Source of the DNA: Spiroplasma phoeniceum P40
GTDB lineage: Bacteria; Bacillota_I; Bacilli_A; Mycoplasmatales; Mycoplasmataceae
DNA: 64,000 bases
Reading direction: 5' to 3'
NCBI RefSeq assembly: GCF_003339775.1
Contig: NZ_CP031088.1
Span: 372,001 to 436,000, forward strand
A program made the position numbers and the translations under genes. The notes under the pieces are model-generated. The model saw nothing but the letters and a program-made list of their open reading frames with translations. It did not search any database and was not told the origin of the DNA. This document shows positions 18,669-30,149 of this stretch, one piece after another. Positions within the stretch are counted from its first letter, which is position 1. Each line of letters opens with the position of its first letter.

Positions 18669-20031
18669 TTATCCTAACATTGTCTCTTTATTTTTGCTAA
18701 GCAATATTAAATACATTATAAGATTAACAATAAATGACCCTAATAAAGAAAAACTATAAATTAAAATAATTAATTTTATGTTTAGGAATAAAATATTAAC
18801 TGCAATTAATATAAATGGAATTAAATAAACTGTAAAATTTATTACACATGATTTTATTAATAAAAATTTTAATTTGCCAATTCCAATAAAAACTGCATCA
18901 AGCAAAGTCGCTCAAGTATAAAAAAAATAAAATCAAATAACAATTCTCATAATTTGCATTGATTCGGTCATTTTTGTTTGATCATTATCAGTCAAAAATC
19001 TAGAAAAAGGAATTCATAGTCCATAAAATATGCTTGCTGAAACAGCAAATAAAAGAAATGAAAGCTTAAAATATTTAATAAATTTTTTATTAAGTTCTTT
19101 ATTATTTATGCCCTCATATACATTAATGGCAACTATAGCTTTAAATAGTTCAACTAAAGCAATTATTGGTAATAAAATTCAATTTCAAATTAATTGATTT
19201 GCTAATCAATATGAACCAGATGCAGTTAATGAATTTAATGTTTTTGCAATTACCAATAAATAGAAAAAGTTATCAATTGACAATGATAAAAAAGTAAAAA
19301 TAAAATTAAGAAAAAAACTTTATTAAATTCTAATTTTGTTAATCGAAAAGTCTTAATATTTCAAAAAATTTTAAAACTAAAAAAGTTGGCAATAATTAAT
19401 AAAGAAAAAAGAAATAAAAATATATTAGTTAAAATACTACTTAATCCCAAACCAATATATGTATTTGCAAAAACATTTTCATTTGCTAACGTAAAATCTT
19501 AAAATAATATAAATTATCATTTTACCTAAATAATAGAAAAAAGAATGCCTTACTTTTACCAATATTTAATAAAAAACAGTAGAAATTAATAACAAAACTT
19601 CTGGAATTTTTGAAAATAATTGCAAATTAAAAAATATTATTTGATCATTATAATTATAACCATCAATAACTTTAATTAGATTATCAGTAAAAAAGAAAAA
19701 AGAAAAATAATTCCTAAGTAAATTAAAAAAACAAATAAATAAATTTGACGAATTTTATTTAAGTCATCAATTTTATTATTTTTAATTTTTCCAATAAAAA
19801 AGAATAATGGAAAAACAAAAACTTCTTGAAGAATTTCAAGCATAATATTAAGATATTCTCATTGAGCATAAGTATCTAATGAAACATCCATATATTTTGT
19901 AATAATATTGTGCGAACTAAAATTCATATTGATGGAATTAAAGAATATAAGAAAAAACTTAAATATAAATTAATATCATTTTTATTTAATTTTATATTAA
20001 AAAATGTTTTTAAATTCAAAGCTTTTTTCAT
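18669..20031 (-). pseudogene. MATE-like multidrug transporter, frameshifted
   Basis: A polytopic membrane protein starts MKKALNLKTFFNIKLNKNDI at 20031 and overlaps the kinase gene before it. It is broken by at least three frame changes, near 19925, 19685 and 19270. Recognisable parts are YMDVSLDTYAQWEYLNIML, LTASGSYWLANQLIWNWILL, PIIALVELFKAIVAINVYEG and FYTWATLLDAVFIGIGKLKF. The last two resemble mollicute Na+-driven multidrug (MATE-type) proteins. Membrane helices are clear throughout. The exact family is less certain than for the two true MATE genes in this window. Confidence 0.5.
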
Positions 20032-20705
20032 TCATATTTAACCCACTTTATACAGTTTAAATAACATTTTAACAATCAATCATTACTCTTAATTTGATAA
20101 GAATGTTTTTTCATTTCACTTTTTATAACTTTATAAATTCATCGTTTAAGATACTTAAGGTCTTTTTGATTATAATGCAAAGTGTTTTTAAAAACATTAG
20201 CTTCTTTTTTAATTTCACTAAAACTTTTATTATTTCCACCAAAATTTATTCATAATCAAAAAACATATGCTGAATCTTGATATTTTGAACCAAGTTTAAC
20301 ATTATCTCAATCAATTATTTTTTTAATTTTTAAATCTTGTTCAAAAATAACATTAACGGGAATTAAATCGCCATGAACAATATATTTATTTTTATATTTT
20401 AATTTTTGTAAACTTTGTAGGACTGACAAAATACTTTTTAATTCTAACATCCCAGTATTTCCAATTTGAGTAAAAGTATATCCTGCAATTAAATCATATG
20501 AAATATAATCTGGAAAAATAGTTATATTAAAAATAGTTATATTAGTAATATAATTATTGTTACTTAATAATCAACTAATAATTGTTTTTGTTTTATTGCT
20601 TAATTTAATATATTTAAAAACTTTATTATAATTAATAATAATTTTTTGGTTAGATAAACCATTATATTTAAAATTTGTTGATAAGTTTATTAAATTTTGT
20701 ACCAT
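20010..20705 (-). CDS. aminoglycoside/choline-kinase-like phosphotransferase
   Basis: A 231-residue intact ORF with several TGA-coded Trp. The catalytic loop YIVHGDLIPVNVIFEQD (HGD at about residue 114) and the metal-binding KKIIDWDNVKLGS give the two signature motifs of the APH/choline kinase fold. The N-terminal ATP-binding lobe is short (FKYIKLSNKTKTIISWLLSN). Such mollicute proteins phosphorylate small alcohols or amines such as choline. The true substrate is unknown. It overlaps the start of the broken MATE-like gene by 22 bases, which suggests a two-gene kinase-transporter operon before decay. Confidence 0.65.
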
Positions 20706-20794
20706 ATTAAAACCCTTTCGTAATTTTAAATATTTTTTCTCCTAAAAACTTACATTACAATGCTAATTATTACTAAAATAATATAAATATAACA

Positions 20795-21262
20795 CTAAGA
20801 TTTATTATTTAAATCAGTTTCTGTTACTACTGACAATACTGTTTTAATATGTTCAACTGGTTTAACTTTCCGTCATTCTTGAATAATCTTAAAATCATTA
20901 TCCAACAAAAAAGTGCTTCGTTCAATGCCAAAATAAACATTATTAAACATTTTTTTTTCTTTCAAGACACCAAACATTTCACATAATTTAGAATCAATAT
21001 CACATAACATGGGGAAAATAACATTATTATCATTTTGAAACTTAGTTTGTTTTTTTAAATTATCACGACTAATACCAATAACATTATAACCAGCAGTTAA
21101 AAATTTTTGATAATAACGATTATAAGCAACTGTTTCTAAAATACAGCCTGGTGTTGCTGCTTTCGGAAAAAAATAAAAAATATAGCCCTTTTCTTTTTGA
21201 AAATCAGTAATAAGATGTTCTTCTCCATCTGTAAACAAAAACTTTTCTTGTTTTAAATCCAT
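20795..21262 (-). CDS. bcp: thiol peroxidase of the Bcp/AhpC type
   Basis: A 155-residue peroxiredoxin. The peroxidatic Cys40 lies in KAATPGCILETVAYN, the TPGC motif of the Bcp family. The usual resolving Cys five residues later (TPGCT.EAC) is absent, so it is a one-Cys type or uses one of the Cys in PMLCDIDSKLCEMFG. YNVIGISRDNLKKQTKF and ERSTFLLDND are typical. It reduces hydroperoxides, which spiroplasmas produce by glycerol and lactate oxidation. The C-terminus reads through TGA as Trp. Confidence 0.85.
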
Positions 21263-21295
21263 TTTTAAATAACCTCCCCTAAAAATAATAATTAA

Positions 21296-21629
21296 TTACT
21301 GTCTTTTAAAAAGTTGGATTAAATATTTTGTTACTTCTAACTTATTTTTTAAAATATTAAATGATAATTTTAAATCTAAAAAAATTAAATATAGTGAAAA
21401 TTCGGTAATATCAAACTTATATTCTAAATCATTAATTTCCTTAGCAATATTGGCAATTTGCTCACCAATAGTATCATATTCATCAAGAACAGCATTCTTT
21501 TGTAAACTTGCTCGTTCTTGTAATTCAGTAAGATCTAAATTAATTGCTTGAATTGTTGACATTAGTTCATTCAAAGTTTGTTCAATTTTTTTCTTCACGC
21601 AAAGACATTTGCTCTACTTTATTTTCCAT
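21296..21629 (-). pseudogene. small coiled-coil protein, one-base frameshift
   Basis: An ATG at 21629 (MENKVEQMSLREE) has a good AGGTGAAAG site. A seven-A run then shifts the frame away from the rest, IEQTLNELMSTIQAINLDL to LEVTKYLIQLFKRQ. One A fewer would give a single frame of about 110 residues. A GTG at 21598 could start the second part alone, but it lacks a ribosome site and an in-frame TAG lies upstream. The protein is predicted to be almost entirely coiled coil. Function is unknown. Confidence 0.5.
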
Positions 21630-21686
21630 TTTTTACTTTCACCTACTTATAATTAAAATATATCATAAAACTAAAAAAGATTAGTT

Positions 21687-23105
21687 TTAATAATTAATTA
21701 CTAATCCTTTAAAACGTGTCACTGAATTAATTGTTTCACGAATCCCTTGAACTCCTTGTCCAGAATCATTAATTCCGAAAAACGGGAATGAATCAGGTCC
21801 TCGTTGAGTACGACCATTAATATTAACCGTTCCTGTTTCTAATTCATTAGCAATATTAAGTGCTGCATTAATATCTTTTGTAAAAATACATGCTTGCAAT
21901 TTAAAATTTGATTTATTTGCTAAAGTAATCATTTCTTCAACATTCTTACAACGAATAATTGGTAAGACTGGACCAAATGGTTCTTCTCATGCTAATCGCA
22001 TTTCTGAGGTAACATGGTCAATTAAAGTTGCACTAATTAAATTATCTTTTCGTTGATTACCAAGTATTAATGTTGCTTTTTTTACTAAAGCATCATCAAT
22101 TAAACCTTGTACAAAATCTGCAGCTTTTAAATCAATGACAGGAATAATAGCTTTATTATCTAATGGCGAACCTGCTTCTAACTTGCTAACTTCTATTTTT
22201 AATAATTTTACTAGTTCATCAGCAATTGTTTCATCTACTAATACTCGCTTAACAGCCGTACAACGTTGTCCAGAATATGCATAAGCACCAGCAACAATTT
22301 CTTTTACTGCTTTTGTTAAATCAGCATCTTTTAATACTAAAGCTGGATCTTTTCCTCCTAATTCTAATACTAAGTATTTTCCATGTCCTAATTTGCGAAT
22401 ATGATTGCCAACAGCAACTGACCCAGTAAATGAAATAACATCAATTTCAGGATTTAAAACTAATAAATCTCCAATATCACGTCCACGACCAGTTACAACA
22501 TTAAAAACACCTTTCGGAAAACCAACTTCAAAAGCTAATTTTGCCATATATAACCCAGTTAAACTGCCATTTGTTGCCGGTTTAAAAACAACAGTATTAC
22601 CAACAACTAAACTTGGTACAATTTTTGCAATACTTAAATTAACAGGATAATTAAATGGTGAAATTGCCAAAATAACACCTTTTGGAACACGAGAAAAAAT
22701 CCCTAATTTATTTTTAATATTTCAACCATCCCCAGTTAATGTTTCTGGAAAAACTCGTTTTGCTTCTTCAATTGTGTAATCAATATATTCAATACTACGC
22801 TCTACTTCAACTTGACCATCTTTTAAACTTTTTCCAATTTCATGGGCCATAATTTTCGCAAGCTCTGTCTTATGACTTTCTAATAATTTTGCTCATTTTT
22901 GCAAATAACTAATTCGTTCAAATAAAGTTAAATTTGATCATTCTTTTTGTGACTGTCGAGCCCACTTAAACGCTTCATTTATTTCTTTTTCTTTTAGAGC
23001 TGGAACACGACCATATGGCTTATTATTAATTGGTGAAATTATTTCTAATCAATCCCCATTATTGATTAATTCACCATTAATTAATGCATTCAATTCCAAA
23101 TTCAT
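21687..23105 (-). CDS. gapN: NADP-dependent non-phosphorylating glyceraldehyde-3-phosphate dehydrogenase
   Basis: A 472-residue aldehyde dehydrogenase that fits GAPN in length and motifs. They include AISPFNYPVNLSIAKIVPSL, the Rossmann VISFTGSVAVG, the catalytic Glu in LVLELGGKDPALV, and the nucleophilic Cys at about residue 283 in YSGQRCTAVKRV. The end has NINGRTQRGPDSFPFFG and RETINSVTRFKGL. The enzyme oxidises glyceraldehyde-3-phosphate straight to 3-phosphoglycerate and yields NADPH, an important source in mollicutes that lack the oxidative pentose-phosphate branch. The ATG follows AGGCGG. It is monocistronic as far as seen. Confidence 0.9.
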
Positions 23106-23165
23106 TTTTACCGCCTCGTTTCTTTCTGCATTATTCTATTTATATTTTATGCTTTTTTAAAATTA

Positions 23166-24500
23166 TTAAAAGATACTTTCCACATTTAAATTATTGTTTA
23201 TAATAAAATGTTTTAATGTTGTTAACGCACGTTCACTATATGCTAAATATTTTTCATTTTTACTTTTAAAATGTTGTTCAAAGGGAGGGATAATGCCAAA
23301 ATTTGCTTTCATTGGCTGAAAATTAGTTTTTGAAGCATTAATAATATAATTCACTAATGCGCCCATCATTGTTTCGGGTGGAAATGTTAACATTGGGTCG
23401 TTATTTAATAATCTTGCAATATTTAGTGCACTAATAATTCCTGTGGCTGCTGATTCAACATATCCTTCAACGCCAATAATTTGACCAGCAAAAAATACAT
23501 TCTGATGTTTTTTTACTTGTAAAAATTGATTTAATAAAATTGGAGAATTAATAAAATTATTCTTATGAATAACACCATATCTTACAATCTGAGCATTTGC
23601 TAAACCTGGAATCATACTAATAAGGCGTTGCTGCTCTGGAAACTTCAAATTAGTTTGAAAACCAACTAAATTATATAATGTATCAATTGCATCATCTTGA
23701 CGTAATTGTACAACAGCATATGGACGGTTACCATTTGTGGTTTCTAAACCAACTGGTTTTAATGGTCCAAACAATAATGACTTAATCCCCCTTTTTGCCA
23801 TTATCTCAATTGGCATACACCCTTCAAAATAAATTTCTTTTTCAAAATCATGTAAAACTACTGTTTCTGCTGTAATTAATGTTTGAACTCATAATTCAAA
23901 TTCATCCTTGCTCATTGGACAATTAATATAATCTTTACTATTGCCTTGATCATAACGTGATTTATAATATACCTTAGTAAAATCAATACTTTCTTTTGTA
24001 ATAATTGGTGCGGCTGCATCATAAAAGTAAAAATATTCTTGCCCCAATAATCCTTGAATGGTCGTTTGAAATTTTGATGTTGTTAAGGGGCCAGAAGCAA
24101 TCAATGTAATTGCTTTATCATCAATAGTTGTTGCCTCTTGGTCAATTAAAGTTACATTTGAATTATTTATTAACCATGTTGTAATATATTCTGAAAACTG
24201 ATTCCGATCAACAGCTAATGCTCCCCCAGCTGGAACACGGCTTGCATAAGCTGCTTTAATAATTAATGAATTAAATGCTAGCATTTCTTGTTTTAATAAA
24301 CCAACACCATTCGTTAAACTTTCACTACGTAACGAATTTGAACAAACCAATTCTGCAAAGGAATTTTGTTTTTGCACTGGATTTTTTATTAATCGTTTAC
24401 TTTCATATAAATTGACCTTAAAATCTCGTCGTGCTAATTGATACGCTGCCTCGGTTCCTGCTAATCCAGCCCCAATAATGTTAATCGTTGGAATTTCCAT
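23166..24500 (-). CDS. trmFO: tRNA (uracil-54 C5) methyltransferase, folate/FAD-dependent
   Basis: A 444-residue flavoprotein that makes ribothymidine-54 in the tRNA T-loop with methylene-THF as carbon donor. The N-terminal FAD site [18 protein letters not shown] and the GidA-like C-terminal [20 protein letters not shown] are both clear. Conserved [15 protein letters not shown] and [14 protein letters not shown] are in place. Two TGA codons near 23880 encode Trp and join halves that a standard translation splits. The ATG overlaps the last 20 bases of valS, so the genes are cotranscribed behind the T-box. Confidence 0.92.
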
Positions 24501-27147
24501 TTGTTATTTTTCCTTTTAATTGTTGATATTGTTCTAAATATTGGGCATATTTTTCTTGTTCAAGTTTAATCTTTTCAGGATTTGCTTTTGCTAAAAAACT
24601 TGGATTATTTAAAATATTTTTGCTTCGTTCTAGTTCTTGTTCAAGACGAGTTAATTCCCCATTGATTTTTTGTTGTTCTACTGTTTCATCAACAATATCA
24701 TTCAACCCAACTTCTAAAATAACATTCGTTAATGGAATTGTGGCATATTTTTGGTTTGCATCTTTTTCTTGAAGTACACCCATCACTTTACTATTAACCA
24801 TTTTTAAAATAAATTCATTAATTAATGCAATAACATTTGTAGTAATATTGTTTTTAATACTTATTTGATCAAATCAAATTTCAATAATATCTTCTTTTTT
24901 AATTTGATAATTACTTCGCAATTCACGGATTACAGCAACAATTTCCGTTACTAAATTCAAATAATCAACATTATAATTAAAATTAATTTTTGGGTAAACT
25001 TCTAACATAATTGACTCTTTCAAATTTAATTTTTGATAAATTTCTTCTGTTACAAATGGAATAAATGGATGTAACATAATTAAAATTTGTTTTAAAACAT
25101 AAAACAATGTTTGAATTGTTATCTTCTTGATTGTGGCATTATTACTTTGTAAATTAACTTTTGTTAATTCAATATATCATGAACAAAACTTATTTCATAC
25201 AAAATCATACAAATCTTTGCCAACTAAAACAAATTCATATTTTTCCATATTCGTTTGTACTTTAGCAATTGTTTTTGTTAATTCAGTTAAAATTCATTGG
25301 TCAATAGCATTTTCTTGATGGTTTAATAATAAGTTTTTAATTTCTGTTTCAAAATTAACCAATGGTTTAAAATCACTTGTTAAATTCAGTTCAACATAAC
25401 GAGCAGCATTTCATAACTTATTAATAAAATTTCAAGCACTATTAACTTTTTCTAAAGAAAAACGTAAATCTTGTCCTGGTGCACTATTTGTAACTAAAAA
25501 ATAGCGTAATGTATCTGCACCATATTCTTTGATAACATCCATCGGATCAATCCCATTCCCTAATGACTTACTCATTTTTCGGCCTTCTTCATCACGAATT
25601 AAACCATGAATTAAAACATCATTAAATGGTTTTTCCTTTGTAAACTCTAATGAGTCAAACATCATTCTTGAAACTCAAAAGAAAATAATATCATAACCAG
25701 TCACCAAAACATTAGTTGGAAAATAGCGATGAAATAATGTTTTATCTCAATTTCATCCTAAAGTTGTCATTGGTCATAATGCTGATGAAAATCAAGTATC
25801 TAAAACATCTCCATCTTGAATTCAATTTTTACTATTATCTGGTGGAGTTAAGCCAACATGAATTTTTGTTGAATCATCTTTATGATATCATGCTGGAATT
25901 TGATGTCCTCATCATATTTGCCGTGAAATACATCAATCTTGAACATTTTTCATTCAATTAATTAATGTTGTATTAAATCGAGAAGGATAAAATTGAATTT
26001 TATTTGGTGATGATTGAAATTTAATAATTTTTTCAGCAAAATATTCCATTTTAACAAATCATTGGTCTGATAAATATGGTTCAACAATAGCACCACTTCG
26101 TTCTGAAAAACCAACTTGATGAGAATGATCTTTAATTTTAACAATTAACTTTTGGTGATCTAAATCATGAACTAAATTTTGACGGGCAGTAAAACGATCT
26201 TGGTGATGATATTTTCCAGCCAATTCGTTCATTGTTCCATCTAAATTCATACAAATTGGCATTGCTAAATGATGACGCAAAGCAATTTCAAAATCATTAG
26301 CATCATGTGCTGGTGTACATTTCATTGCTCCCGTTCCAAAATCTTGGTCAACATAATTATCACAAATAATAGGAAGCAATTCACCATTTGCTGGATTTAT
26401 CACTTTTTTATTTCAATATTTGCTATAACGATTATCATTTGGGTTAACAACAACACATTGATCAGCAAACATTGTTTCTGGGCGTGTTGTTGCAATTGTC
26501 AAAAAATCACTTGTACTATTTTCTAAAAAATATTTAAAATAATACATTTTGCCTTTTTGCTCTTGATAAATAACTTCAATATTTGATAAAGCGGTTTTTT
26601 GTAAAGGGTCTCAAGAAATAATCCGTTTACCACGATAAATTAATCCTTTTTGGTATAAATCAATAAAAACTTTTTGTACTGCTGATGTTAAATTATTATT
26701 TAATGTAAATTGCTCACGTGAATAATCTAATGCTAATCCTAATTTAGCTCATTGCTCACGAATAATTTCAGCATATTCTTCCTTTCATGCTCAAACTTGT
26801 TCAATAAACTTTTCTCGTCCTAAATCATGTCGTAAAATATTTTTTGTTATACGTAAACGTTCTTCTACTTTTGCCTGTGTAGAAATTCCTGCATGGTCCA
26901 TTCCTGGTAAATATAAAGTATCAAATCCTAGTAATTTTTTATAGCGAATAATCAAGTCTTGCAATGTTGTATCTCAGGCATGACCTAAATGTAATTTCCC
27001 AGTCACATTTGGGGGTGGAATAACAATACTAAACTTTGGCTGTTTACTTGTAACATCTGCAGTAAAATAACCTTTTTTCTTTCAAAATTGATATTTTCCT
27101 GTTTCGACCAAGGCATGGTCATATTTCTTTGTTAATTCTTTTCCCAT
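24481..27147 (-). CDS. valS: valyl-tRNA synthetase
   Basis: An 888-residue class I synthetase. The HIGH region is [16 protein letters not shown] near residue 50, and KMSKS is [14 protein letters not shown] near residue 525. The editing domain has [12 protein letters not shown] and [19 protein letters not shown], which hydrolyse Thr-tRNA(Val). The C-terminal coiled coil is present ([20 protein letters not shown]). More than a dozen TGA codons sit at Trp positions, so the gene is unreadable with the standard code. It is preceded by a T-box leader and followed by an overlapping trmFO. Confidence 0.96.
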
Positions 27148-27165
27148 TTTTGTTTCCTTTCTAAA

Positions 27166-27378
27166 TAAAAACTCCTATTATTTAAATAAAATAATAGGAG
27201 CAATTATTTTCTAAATAATTACGGTACCATCCTTTTTTAAAAAGTATCACTTATTACCTTAATTAAAATATCAAGTTAAAATATTTAGCAACCTTCATTA
27301 AAACAATAGATTAATTTCACACCATTAATTAACTCTCTGAACTATTTTTTTAATTAATCCTATAATATTTATGGTTTC
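27166..27378 (-). promoter_or_regulatory. T-box riboswitch controlling valS
   Basis: The valS leader contains AAGGATGGTACCGT (27221-27234), the T-box core that pairs with the acceptor end of uncharged tRNA. It is followed by a terminator, CTCCTATTATTT pairing with AAATAATAGGAG plus a T run, at 27166-27200. Upstream are an AGAGAG element and a GGTGTGAAA segment typical of stem I. A GTT in TATTGTTTTAATGAAGG is a possible Val specifier but needs a fold to confirm. Uncharged tRNA(Val) should let transcription pass the terminator. Confidence 0.85.
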
Positions 27379-27406
27379 ATTATAATTCTTTTTCAATTAA
27401 TTGCAA
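27379..27406 (-). promoter_or_regulatory. promoter of the valS T-box transcript
   Basis: On the minus strand TTGCAA and TATAAT are separated by 16 bases, with transcription entering the T-box leader. Confidence 0.7.
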
Positions 27407-27440
27407 CCTTTTTTGTTCCTCCAAGAATATTATTCTAAAA

Positions 27441-27478
27441 TAAAAATAAAAGTTATAATTAACTTTTATTTTTATTTT
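27441..27478. terminator. bidirectional terminator
   Basis: AAAATAAAAGTTA pairs with TAACTTTTATTTTT, with T runs on both strands. It ends the transporter/MetS-like operon, and that gene's stop codon is inside the stem. It also isolates the valS promoter. Confidence 0.7.
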
Positions 27479-27614
27479 TTTCTAATTTTGTGTCTTCTGC
27501 CATTTTAATATTATTGTTTCAATCTTTATACATAAAAAAGACAAATCCGCCAAATAAAACAAGAAACAACGCAATAATAATCGTCAATGTAATAATTAAT
27601 CAAGTTGCCATCAT
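27459..27614 (-). CDS. MetS-like small subunit of an NSS transporter
   Basis: A 51-residue protein with one membrane helix (LIITLTIIIALFLVLFGGFV) and a short charged tail (MAEDTKLEKNKNKS). Its ATG lies three bases after the stop of the large NSS transporter, and a GGAG site sits at the end of that gene. In actinobacteria the NSS methionine/alanine importer MetP needs a small one-helix subunit, MetS. Position, size and topology fit that role here. The assignment rests on context and architecture, as the sequence is too short for a firm family call. Confidence 0.6.
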
Positions 27615-27617
27615 TTT

Positions 27618-29189
27618 TTAGTTCTCCAATCCTTCTTTTCACATTCCAACTGGTACTGGTTTAATTTGATATTTTCTTAACACAGTAACCGATAAAATAC
27701 TACATATTAACGGCATAATAATTCCTAATAATACTGATAATACTGATAATCATCAAGGTTTTGATAACCCCGAACTAATAAAGACATAAAACATAAAAAC
27801 AATATTAACTGCTAACAACAATGGTGTTAAATACGAAATCGCAAATTTATATGTTTTACCAATTTTAATTAACGAGTGTGCATTATTGTAGACAATCATT
27901 ATTGGTAATTTTTTGTAAATATGAATAAATAAAATAATTTCAACTAAAGCCATCACTAACATATTAACACTACCAGCTAAAGCTTGGAACGAATAAAGTA
28001 ATTGGTTAGTATCTTTAAACATTAAGACTAAACCAATGGCAGCCATTAAAATCATTAATAAAATAATAACTTGTTTTTCCTTTACCTTGTAATTTGAAAA
28101 AATTCCATTTATGACAACTTCAATCATTGCAATAATACTACTTAATCCAGCAAATAATAATGCTGTAAAAAATAAAATGCCTAAAAAGTTTCCAAAACCA
28201 ACAAAGGTTTGTTTATTAATAGCATTAAAAGTTTGTGGAAAAACATTAAAGATAAAACTAGCACCACCATTCTTTGGAAACGCTTCATCAATTGCTTTGG
28301 TATAATCATCAATCGTAATTAATCCAGGATTTTGTTCATGAACTAAAATGCCTGCTGAACCAAAAACCATAATTAATGTTAAAAGTGAAATTGCTAAAAC
28401 ACCAAATGATAAAATATATGCTTTATTTGTATTATCCTGTGTTTTTGGTGCTGCACCAGCAAATAACATCATAAATCCTGAACCAACACAAACCGTAAAC
28501 ACACCTAATCCAAAGGCATCACTTCATACTTGCAAGCTTCCAAAGGAACTTAAGGTTCTTTGCGTTGGCATTAAAACTGTTCCTAGTCCTTCTAATGCTC
28601 CTGGAATTGTTAAAACGTAAATTGCTAAAACTAATAAAATAACAAATAAAACTGGAATAAAAATAACATTTGCTTTTTCAATTCCTTTTGCTCGAAACAT
28701 CACAATTGTCCCAGCAATAATAACAATTACAATAAAGGCTAAGTATGCTAATCATTGAAAATTAGCATTACCGGCTACAGCAATTCCACCAGGATTTAAA
28801 ATATTATTATCAAACCATAATGGTGTATTAATTGACGATGTAAAATTTAATATTAATAAAATTAAAACATAACCAATTAATACGGTATAGTAATTAGCGA
28901 CAATAAACATAAAGGCTGATTTAAATCAACCGATAAACCCACTTGCTTTTGGGTTTTCTTCATCAAAAATATTAATTAACGATTTACGTCGCATATTACC
29001 AATGTTGAATTCTAAAATTAATAACGGAATGCCACAAGTAATAATTGCTAAAATATATAAAACAAAAAATGCTAAACCTCCATTTTGCTTTAATAAAGTG
29101 GGGAACCCCCATACATTACCAAGTCCAATTGCTGCCCCTAATGTGGAAACAATAAAACCAAACTTGCTAACATGCTTCTTCTTTTTCAT
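27618..29189 (-). CDS. sodium-dependent amino-acid transporter (NSS/SLC6 family)
   Basis: A 523-residue protein with about 12 membrane helices. The first helix carries the NSS signature GAAIGLGNVWGFPTLLKQNG, which binds substrate and Na+, followed by GIPLLILEFNIG. Others include GVFTVCVGSGFMMLFAGAAP and LFAGLSSIIAMIEVVINGIF. It should import an amino acid with sodium. The small MetS-like gene directly behind suggests methionine, alanine or a branched-chain substrate. A terminator-like hairpin lies just ahead of its ribosome site. Confidence 0.88.
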
Positions 29190-29507
29190 TTTTTAATTCC
29201 TTTCTTTTAAAAATAAAAAACAATTACTAATAAATTATTAATAATTGTCCTTAACGAATAATATTTCTTTTTATTAATAAAAAAATATCGCTGCATTTTT
29301 TTCTCAAATTTTTCTTATTATCATAATTCTGTCTCTAAAATATTGAATAATAGTTTTAGTTTAGAAAACTAATTCTGAAGCAACTATCACCGTGTTCAGA
29401 AATCATCGTGCACCAAATACTCCTGCAAATACTTGATGCACATTTAAGAAAAATATTGATAGGTGCATGCCTTCCCTGTTTGGTAAAGACACTTCCCATT
29501 GACTATA
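29190..29507 (-). promoter_or_regulatory. leader with terminator hairpin ahead of the NSS transporter
   Basis: About 320 bases lie between the small membrane gene and the transporter start. Close to the transporter, CAATTATTAATAAT pairs with ATTAGTAATTG and is followed by TTTTTTATTTTT, a terminator only about 15 bases before the AAAGGA site, so it acts as an attenuator if real. Just upstream, a 29-codon frame (MQRYFFINKKKYYSLRT) runs into the hairpin and could be a leader peptide. Further up are TTCTGAA...TTCAGAA and GTGCA...TGCAC pairings. No known riboswitch core was recognised. Confidence 0.4.
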
Positions 29508-29771
29508 TTAATAATTTTTCCAATAATTGGATAAAAAAATTGGATAAAAATATAATTTTCAAAGATTTTGTTCTTGATAAATATTTGTTCCTGTTATCTC
29601 ACTTTGATATTTTATAAAAGATAAGAAATAAATAATTATCACAATTGAGCCTATGATATAAATATATTTAATTGATAAAACAACACTAAAAAAACTAAAG
29701 CCGATTAAAATGGCAAACAATAATTGATAATAAACTTGTCAATCTTTTCAAGTTTTTTTATTGCAAATCAT
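29508..29771 (-). CDS. small membrane protein, 87 residues
   Basis: The ORF starts at an ATG with a perfect AAGGAGAAT site and has several TGA-coded Trp (NKKTWKDWQVYYQ). Two hydrophobic helices follow (LLFAILIGFSFFSVVLSIKY and IYIIGSIVIIIYFLSFI), then a Trp/Tyr-rich tail ending SNYWKNY. No family is recognised. The region just after its stop in another frame also reads like coding sequence (NVHQVFAGVFGARWFLNTVI), so the protein could once have been longer. Confidence 0.5.
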
Positions 29772-29855
29772 TCTAATTCTCCTTTTAATAGATATATTAT
29801 AACCATAAAAAAATACTAATTCTACTTTTTTTCAACAAATTAGTATTTTTTTTAT

Positions 29856-30149
29856 TTATTTAAATTGTTTTTGATAAACTGATGCTTTTGTTTTATTTCG
29901 TCCAAATTTTTCAAACTTAACAATCCCATCAATTAAGGCAAATAAGGTATCATCACCACCACGCCCAACATTTACTCCTGGGTGAACTTTTGTTCCACGT
30001 TGACGATAAATGATTGATCCTGCTCTAATTGTTTGGCCATCAGCTCTTTTTGCACCCAATCGTTTTGAATGTGAATCACGACCATTTTTAGTCGATCCTA
30101 CTCCTTTTTTTGAAGCAAATAACTGTAAGCCTAATGCGAACTTCATCAT
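29856..30149 (-). CDS. rpmA: 50S ribosomal protein L27
   Basis: A 97-residue L27 ([43 protein letters not shown]). The N-terminus [16 protein letters not shown] has the extension seen in Firmicutes and mollicutes, in which the protease Prp cuts after the LF to expose the ASKKG end that reaches the peptidyl-transferase centre. The gene for Prp is immediately upstream, and its stop overlaps this start by one base. Confidence 0.96.
   Translation of the reverse strand: MMKFALGLQLFASKKGVGSTKNGRDSHSKRLGAKRADGQTIRAGSIIYRQRGTKVHPGVNVGRGGDDTLFALIDGIVKFEKFGRNKTKASVYQKQFK

Noticed and set aside
24481-27147. Multiple short genes in the valS region
   Set aside because: They are fragments produced by reading TGA as stop. 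With TGA as Trp they form a single ValRS.
29408-29617. 69-codon plus-strand frame beginning MHQILLQ
   Set aside because: It is antisense to a minus-strand gene with a perfect ribosome site and to its downstream leader, and has no ribosome site of its own.
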